This document shows positions 59,814 through 64,000 of a DNA stretch of 64,000 nt, piece after piece. Positions within the stretch are counted from its first letter, which is position 1, and every line of letters begins with the position of its first letter. The notes below the pieces were generated by a model. The model saw only the letters and a program-made list of their open reading frames with translations. It had not been told where the DNA came from and ran no database searches. Source of the DNA: Phycisphaeraceae bacterium (GTDB taxonomy: Bacteria > Planctomycetota > Phycisphaerae > Phycisphaerales > Zrk34); the NCBI GenBank assembly GCA_028282805.1, contig JANQHD010000024.1, positions 1-64,000 of the forward strand, written 5' to 3'. The translations under genes and the position numbers were made by a program.

Positions 59814-60930
59814 ATGCTTCACGAAAACCTCAAAGCCGACCTCGAACAGCTGCAGGCGCGGATCTTAACCATCCGCGACTCTCTTTAACATCGACCAACG
59901 CACCGAAGAGCAAGCCAAGCTCGAAGCGCAGATGAACGCGCCCGATTTCTGGAACGACCAGGCCGCGGCGCAGAAGGTCGTCCAGCAACTCAAGGTCGTC
60001 AAGGCCATGGTCGATCCGGTCACCGCGTTGCACTCGGAGATCGACGACCTGGTCGAACTGCACGAAATGGCCGCCGAAGAGGGCGACGCCGACACCATCG
60101 CCGAGGTCGACGAGCAATTGGCCGAGCTGGAGCAGCGCTACGAGAAGGTGGAGCTGCAATCGCTGCTGGCCGGCAAGCACGACCACCGCAACTGCTACCT
60201 GTCGATCTACTCCGGCGACGGCGGCACCGAGGCCAACGACTGGGCCGAGATGCTCATGCGCATGTACCTGCGTTACTGCGAGACCGCGGGGTACAAGGTC
60301 GAGGAGCTCGACAAGCACCACGGCGAAGAGGCCGGCATCTCCGACGTCACCCTGCACATCCGCGGCGAGTACGCCTACGGCTACCTCATCTGCGAGCGCG
60401 GCACCCACCGCCTCGCACGCGTCAGCCCGTTCAACGCACAGGGCAAGCGCCAGACCTCGTTCGCCACCGTCGACATCGTGCCCGAGTACGAGGAGTCGGA
60501 CATCTCGGTCAACGAGAAGGAGTGCGAGATCGAGTTCTTCGCCCGCTCGTCGGGCCCCGGCGGCCAGAACGTCAACAAGGTCGCCACCGCCTGCCGCATC
60601 GTACACAAGCCCACCGGCCTGTCGGTCGTCTGCTCCAACGAGAAGTCGCAGGTGCAGAACAAGAAGATCGCGCTGGGCATCTTGCAGGCCAAGCTCGAAC
60701 AGGCCGAGGAAGAGAAACGCGCCAAGGAACGCCAGGACGACGCCGGCGCCTTGGCCATGGGCTGGGGCACACAGATCCGCAGCTACGTCATCTACGACAA
60801 CCGCGTGAAGGACACCCGCACCGGCCACGAGGTCGGCAACCCCCAGCGCGTCCTCGACGGCGAGCTGCAAGGCTTCATCGACGCCGAACTGAGAAGGCGG
60901 CAGGAACTCAAGGCGAAGCAGACGGCGTAG
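59814..60930 (+). CDS. prfB: Peptide chain release factor 2, expressed by programmed +1 frameshift
   Basis: Translation from ATG 59814 reads MLHENLKADLEQLQAR... to CTT (59883-59885) and an in-frame TAA at codon 25 (59886-59888). Slipping +1 on CTT-T continues at AAC 59887 as NIDQRTEEQAKLEAQMNAPD, the normal RF2 sequence, to 60930. The product is 372 aa. It contains the RF2 stop-codon motif SPF (RVSPFNAQG) and the peptidyl-hydrolysis motif GGQ (GPGGQNVNK). RF2 reads UGA and UAA. The shift normally happens at CUU-UGA-C when RF2 is scarce; here the stop is UAA. No purine-rich Shine-Dalgarno-like stimulator is visible before CTT. Confidence 0.9.
59883..59889 (+). promoter_or_regulatory. prfB frameshift site CTTTAAC
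   Basis: CTT codon, in-frame TAA, then C. The position (codons 24-25) is the same as in known prfB genes, but the usual TGA is TAA. Confidence 0.8.
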
Positions 60931-60940
60931 GGCATTGTTT

Positions 60941-60966
60941 GGCGTGGTCACTTAAGTGACCACGCC
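60941..60966. terminator. 26-bp perfect palindrome between convergent prfB and secretin genes
   Basis: GGCGTGGTCACTT followed by its exact reverse complement. As RNA it makes an 11-bp stem with a TTAA loop in both directions. There is no T run, so it may be a factor-assisted shared terminator. Confidence 0.55.
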
Positions 60967-60973
60967 GTCCGGG

Positions 60974-63900
60974 CTACTCTTTCAACGGCCTCAAGTGAAT
61001 GCGCGGCACGAACGGGTCGGGCTGGGGGATCGGCTCGGAGTCGAGGTACTTGTAGATCTCCGGCAGCTGCAGCGCGTTGCGCAACGCGATCAGGTCGCGG
61101 TTGAGCTCCTTCTGCAACGCCGGGTAGTACAGGTCGGTGTAGAAGAAGTACATCGCCACCTGGTCGTCGACGAGGTACACCTTGTTCTCCTTGACCGTGG
61201 GCATCAGCAGCAGCCGGCCGATGGAGAAGTTGGTCATGGTCAACGCCTGGCGGTTGGCGTTGAGCTGCACGACGCGCTTCAGCAGCACGGCGCGTTTCAG
61301 GCGGGTCAGGTCGTCTTCGTCCTGCAAGAGGATCGTGTGCACGGGCCGGCCCTGTTCGTCGGACTGGTTCATCCGCCACATCAACTGTTCCCACTGCTTG
61401 CGGTCGGCGCAGTCGATCAGCATCACGCGCGGCACGGGCTGGTCGAGCATGTTGCGCAGGTCCTCGTGGTGCTGGCTGGTGTAGGTCAGCGCCAGCGCCT
61501 TGCCGGTCGCTTGCAGCGCATCGAACAGCGGGGCGGGGTCGTCGGGGTCGTCGAACAGGCCGGGCTTGGGCGCGTCGACGATCTCGTTGAGGTACTCCCA
61601 CAGGAACGTCACGTCGAAGCCCGCCGCGGCCTCGGGGTCGGGCTTGAAGAAGATCATCTTCTGCGTGGTCACCCGGTCGTCGAGGCGGAGGCGCTTGATC
61701 ACCTCGTACATCTGGCGGTAGACTAGGATGCGCTCGCCCGGCACGCGGTTGCCCGTGAACCGGTTGAACGGGTAACGCCCGGCCAGCAGGTAGTTGCGGC
61801 TGACCGCGAGGCCCGCCAGCCGCTTCATCTCTCGCAGCTGCGGGTTGTCGAAGATGAAGCCCAGGTCGAACACGTCCTCGGCCCGGATGCGGTAGGCGTC
61901 GCGGAACAGCTTGTTGCCGAAGCTGTCGAACGCGTCCTCGTCCTTGGGCATGTTCCGGCCGACCGTGCGGTTGTCCGGCAGCACGTAGGGGGTGATGACG
62001 ATGATGACCTCGCGCTTCTGCGTGCGGACCTCGTCGCTGCGGAACGCCCCGCCCACGACGGGCAGGTCGCCGAGCAGCGGCACCTTGTCGCGCACGGAGG
62101 TCATGTCTTTCTCGACGAGGCCGCCGATGATGAACGGCGTGTTGTTGGCGATGCGGCCGTAGGTCTGCACGCGCCGCGTGGCGATGGTGGGGGCCTCGGC
62201 GAGGATGTCGCCGCCGGCGTCGCGGATGATCAGCTCTTCGCCGGGCACCTCGGCGGAGACGATGCCGTCGATCTGCATCGACACCTCCTCGTCGTCCGCG
62301 GCGATGCGCGGGCGCACGTTCAGCAGGATGCCCACGGGGATGTACGAGAACTGGAAGCTGATGCGGTCGCCGCCGCGCAGGCCCGAGGCGCTGGTGGCGA
62401 CGGGGATCTCACGCCCCACACGCAGCGACGCCTGGCGGTTGTCCAGCGTCAGCACGCTCGGGCGGGAGAGGATCTCCGCCTGGCCGTTGCGGATCAGCGC
62501 CTGGAGTTGTGCGTTGAAATGGCCGAACACGTCGTTGATCGAGATGTCGAGCGTCGGCTCATCACCCGTCGCGAAATCGGGCAGCCGGCCGAGCTTGATG
62601 TCGTCGACGTTGCTGAACGGTTCGTTGTTGAAGGGCGTGTTCAGTTCCCACTTGACGCCGAGTTCCTTGAGGCCGGTCTCGCTGATCTCGAGCACCATGG
62701 CCTCGATGAGGATCTGCTTGGCGGGCACGTCGATGGTCTTGCGGATGCGGTCGACGACCTCGGAGAACTGCTCGGGGTGGGCGGGGTGGTACATGACCAT
62801 CAGGTCCATGACCGGCGCCGCGGAGGTGCGTGCGGGCAGGCTGGTTGGCAGCGAGGGTGTCATGGTCAGGCCGAACGCGCCCTTCGTGCCGCCGGTGCCG
62901 CCGACGAGGTCGGTGCTGGACGCGCCGGGCATCGACACGATCACGGGCAGCTTTTTGACGTCGATGTTGCCGGAGGGCTGGACGATCTCTTCCTTGCCCA
63001 GCCCCTTGCCGCCGGGCTTGTACTCGACGGTCTGGTAGCCGAGCGTTTTGAGCATGCCCAGGCAGCGGTCGGCCTCGATGTAGCTGAGCGTGAGGGTGCT
63101 GGTCGCCAGGTCGCGCGGGGCGACGGTGGCGTACTGCTTGTCGAGCGCCTTGCGCCCTTCGGCGAGGTGTTTTTCGACGGCGCTGATGTCGGCGTTGGCC
63201 TTGGGTTGGGCGCCGTCGGCGAGGGTCAGGCCGTGCACGTAGATGTGCGGGGGCTGGCTGCGGAAGGTCTTGTAACCGATGCGGATCATGCGCAGGCCGC
63301 CGGGCGCCTGGCGTGCGAGGGTGCGGATGCCGTGCACGCCCTCGGGGGTGGCGGTGAGGTTCGCGGCCAGCGCGTCGCCGGCCTCGGTGTAGCCGTGCTG
63401 TGTGCTGAGGCGGGTGATGGCCACGTCGATCAGCTCTTCGACCTCGATGCGGTTGAGGCCGGGCATGGGGATGAAGGTGCTGATCGCGGGTTGAGCTTTG
63501 GGCTGGGGTTTGGGGGCCGGTTTCGGCGCGGGCTTGGGTGGCGCTTTGGGCGCGGGCTTCGGTTGGGCCGCCGGTTGCTTGGCGGGTGGGGCGGCCTTGG
63601 GCGTTTGCTTGGGCGCGGGCCTGGCGTCCTGGGCCAGCGCGGGCGTCGCAACGTAGCTCATCAAGCCCATCAGCACCCCGACGAGCAACAGGCGCAGCGT
63701 CGGCCAAGTGCCGCTGGCTTCGGGGTCCCGCTGATCGGGTGCGGGCGGTGGGTCGAACGGGCTTTCGTTGAGGGCGTCGTTGACACCGGTGCGCATCATG
63801 TCCTCCGCGTCGGCGTCCGGCGGGCCGGTGAACTCGATGCGCCCGTCGACGAGTTGCACGACCACGTCCGCGTGGCGGATCAGGTCGGGGTTGTGGGTGA

Positions 63901-64000
63901 TCATGAGGGTGGTCTTGCCTCGCATGAATTGCCGGATGGCGGGGATGATCTGGTCCTGGCTGGCCGCGTCGATGGAGGCGGTGGCCTCGTCGAGGATGAG
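60974..64000 (-). CDS. ABC ATPase C-terminal end in one frame with a secretin (type II/III secretion family); 5' end outside window
   Basis: The visible 1008 residues begin with the end of an ABC ATPase: Walker B/D-loop LILDEATASID, then the H-loop TLMITHNPDLIRHADVVVQL. With no stop, the frame continues through DAEDMMRTGVNDALNE to a hydrophobic segment (LRLLLVGVLMGLMSYVATPALAQ), a Pro/Lys/Ala-rich linker and secretin N-domains (about 180-440). The secretin core follows (ILSRPSVLTLDNRQASLRVG, then NTPFIIGGLVEKD and VPLLGDLPVVGGAF). About 300 further residues form a unique C-terminal extension. Secretins form outer-membrane channels. An internal start at ATG 63804, with GGAGG just upstream, could release a separate secretin with its own signal peptide. 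Either a fusion or an overlapping in-frame gene pair is present. Confidence 0.8.
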   Translation of the reverse strand, partial: LILDEATASIDAASQDQIIPAIRQFMRGKTTLMITHNPDLIRHADVVVQLVDGRIEFTGPPDADAEDMMRTGVNDALNESPFDPPPAPDQRDPEASGTWPTLRLLLVGVLMGLMSYVATPALAQDARPAPKQTPKAAPPAKQPAAQPKPAPKAPPKPAPKPAPKPQPKAQPAISTFIPMPGLNRIEVEELIDVAITRLSTQHGYTEAGDALAANLTATPEGVHGIRTLARQAPGGLRMIRIGYKTFRSQPPHIYVHGLTLADGAQPKANADISAVEKHLAEGRKALDKQYATVAPRDLATSTLTLSYIEADRCLGMLKTLGYQTVEYKPGGKGLGKEEIVQPSGNIDVKKLPVIVSMPGASSTDLVGGTGGTKGAFGLTMTPSLPTSLPARTSAAPVMDLMVMYHPAHPEQFSEVVDRIRKTIDVPAKQILIEAMVLEISETGLKELGVKWELNTPFNNEPFSNVDDIKLGRLPDFATGDEPTLDISINDVFGHFNAQLQALIRNGQAEILSRPSVLTLDNRQASLRVGREIPVATSASGLRGGDRISFQFSYIPVGILLNVRPRIAADDEEVSMQIDGIVSAEVPGEELIIRDAGGDILAEAPTIATRRVQTYGRIANNTPFIIGGLVEKDMTSVRDKVPLLGDLPVVGGAFRSDEVRTQKREVIIVITPYVLPDNRTVGRNMPKDEDAFDSFGNKLFRDAYRIRAEDVFDLGFIFDNPQLREMKRLAGLAVSRNYLLAGRYPFNRFTGNRVPGERILVYRQMYEVIKRLRLDDRVTTQKMIFFKPDPEAAAGFDVTFLWEYLNEIVDAPKPGLFDDPDDPAPLFDALQATGKALALTYTSQHHEDLRNMLDQPVPRVMLIDCADRKQWEQLMWRMNQSDEQGRPVHTILLQDEDDLTRLKRAVLLKRVVQLNANRQALTMTNFSIGRLLLMPTVKENKVYLVDDQVAMYFFYTDLYYPALQKELNRDLIALRNALQLPEIYKYLDSEPIPQPDPFVPRIHLRPLKE

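Noticed and set aside
59814-59931. prfB as a gene broken by a simple error or as a short gene starting at ATG 59932
   Set aside because: The upstream 24 codons read as a normal RF2 N-terminus and the stop sits at the known programmed position, so programmed frameshifting is the better explanation.

Overview
The window reads as chromosomal DNA of a planctomycete, most likely class Phycisphaerae. The evidence is high GC with strong GC3 bias, repeated sulfatases and exported proteins with C-terminal PEP-CTERM tails (VPEPASL...RRR), EF-hand/dockerin-like repeats placed just before those tails, Tat-type Gfo/Idh/MocA and DUF1080 proteins, and an ECF sigma/anti-sigma pair. The class is an inference; no rRNA is present.

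Layout. 1-5088: exported sulfatases and the tail of another PEP-CTERM protein. 5342-7364: response regulator plus HD-GYP c-di-GMP phosphodiesterase. 7470-8144: class II aldolase. 8161-16016 (minus): a seven-gene run (ROK regulator, two TIM-barrel isomerases, Gfo/Idh/MocA oxidoreductase, double DUF1080 protein, tdh, kbl) that looks like an oxidative (3-keto) sugar pathway joined to threonine catabolism. It diverges at 16017-16187 from a glucosamine-6-P deaminase/PIG-L fusion and a second Gfo/Idh gene (16188-19223). 19279-20040 holds decayed remnants of a fucose-permease-type transporter and an AraC regulator. 20267-28395 is a polysaccharide-degradation block: a sulfatase and two clan GH-A-like (GH30-like) glycosidases, two of the three proteins ending in the same dockerin/PEP-CTERM module.

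28772-34690 (minus) is a housekeeping run: obgE, coaX, a membrane protein, an MnmE-like GTPase, a lipoprotein, a TPR-like protein and rluD. A divergent Rrf2 regulator has a promoter framed by a perfect dyad. A tRNA-Cys follows. 35619-45585 (minus) is a tightly packed series: DUF547 protein, FAD-reductase/polyferredoxin fusion, ArsM-type methyltransferase, ArsS-type radical SAM enzyme, a three-domain glycosyltransferase fusion (GT87-like + GT2 + DUF2064), ECF sigma factor and anti-sigma candidate. I read this as an arsenosugar-type biosynthetic locus and consider it the most interesting system here. 46452-49418 (minus) is the proton-pumping transhydrogenase (pntAA-pntAB-pntB), divergent from the soluble transhydrogenase sthA.

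51070-58434 holds a DUF2400 protein, a membrane zinc peptidase, two PEP-CTERM proteins (one a metallopeptidase candidate), an aldehyde dehydrogenase and an RsbU-type phosphatase. 58535-60930 holds an aminotransferase and prfB, which carries a programmed +1 frameshift site with UAA rather than the usual UGA. The right edge (60974-64000, minus) is a secretin whose reading frame is continuous with the C-terminal end of an ABC ATPase. Short arrays of 7-bp repeats occur at four places, three of them in frame inside proteins.
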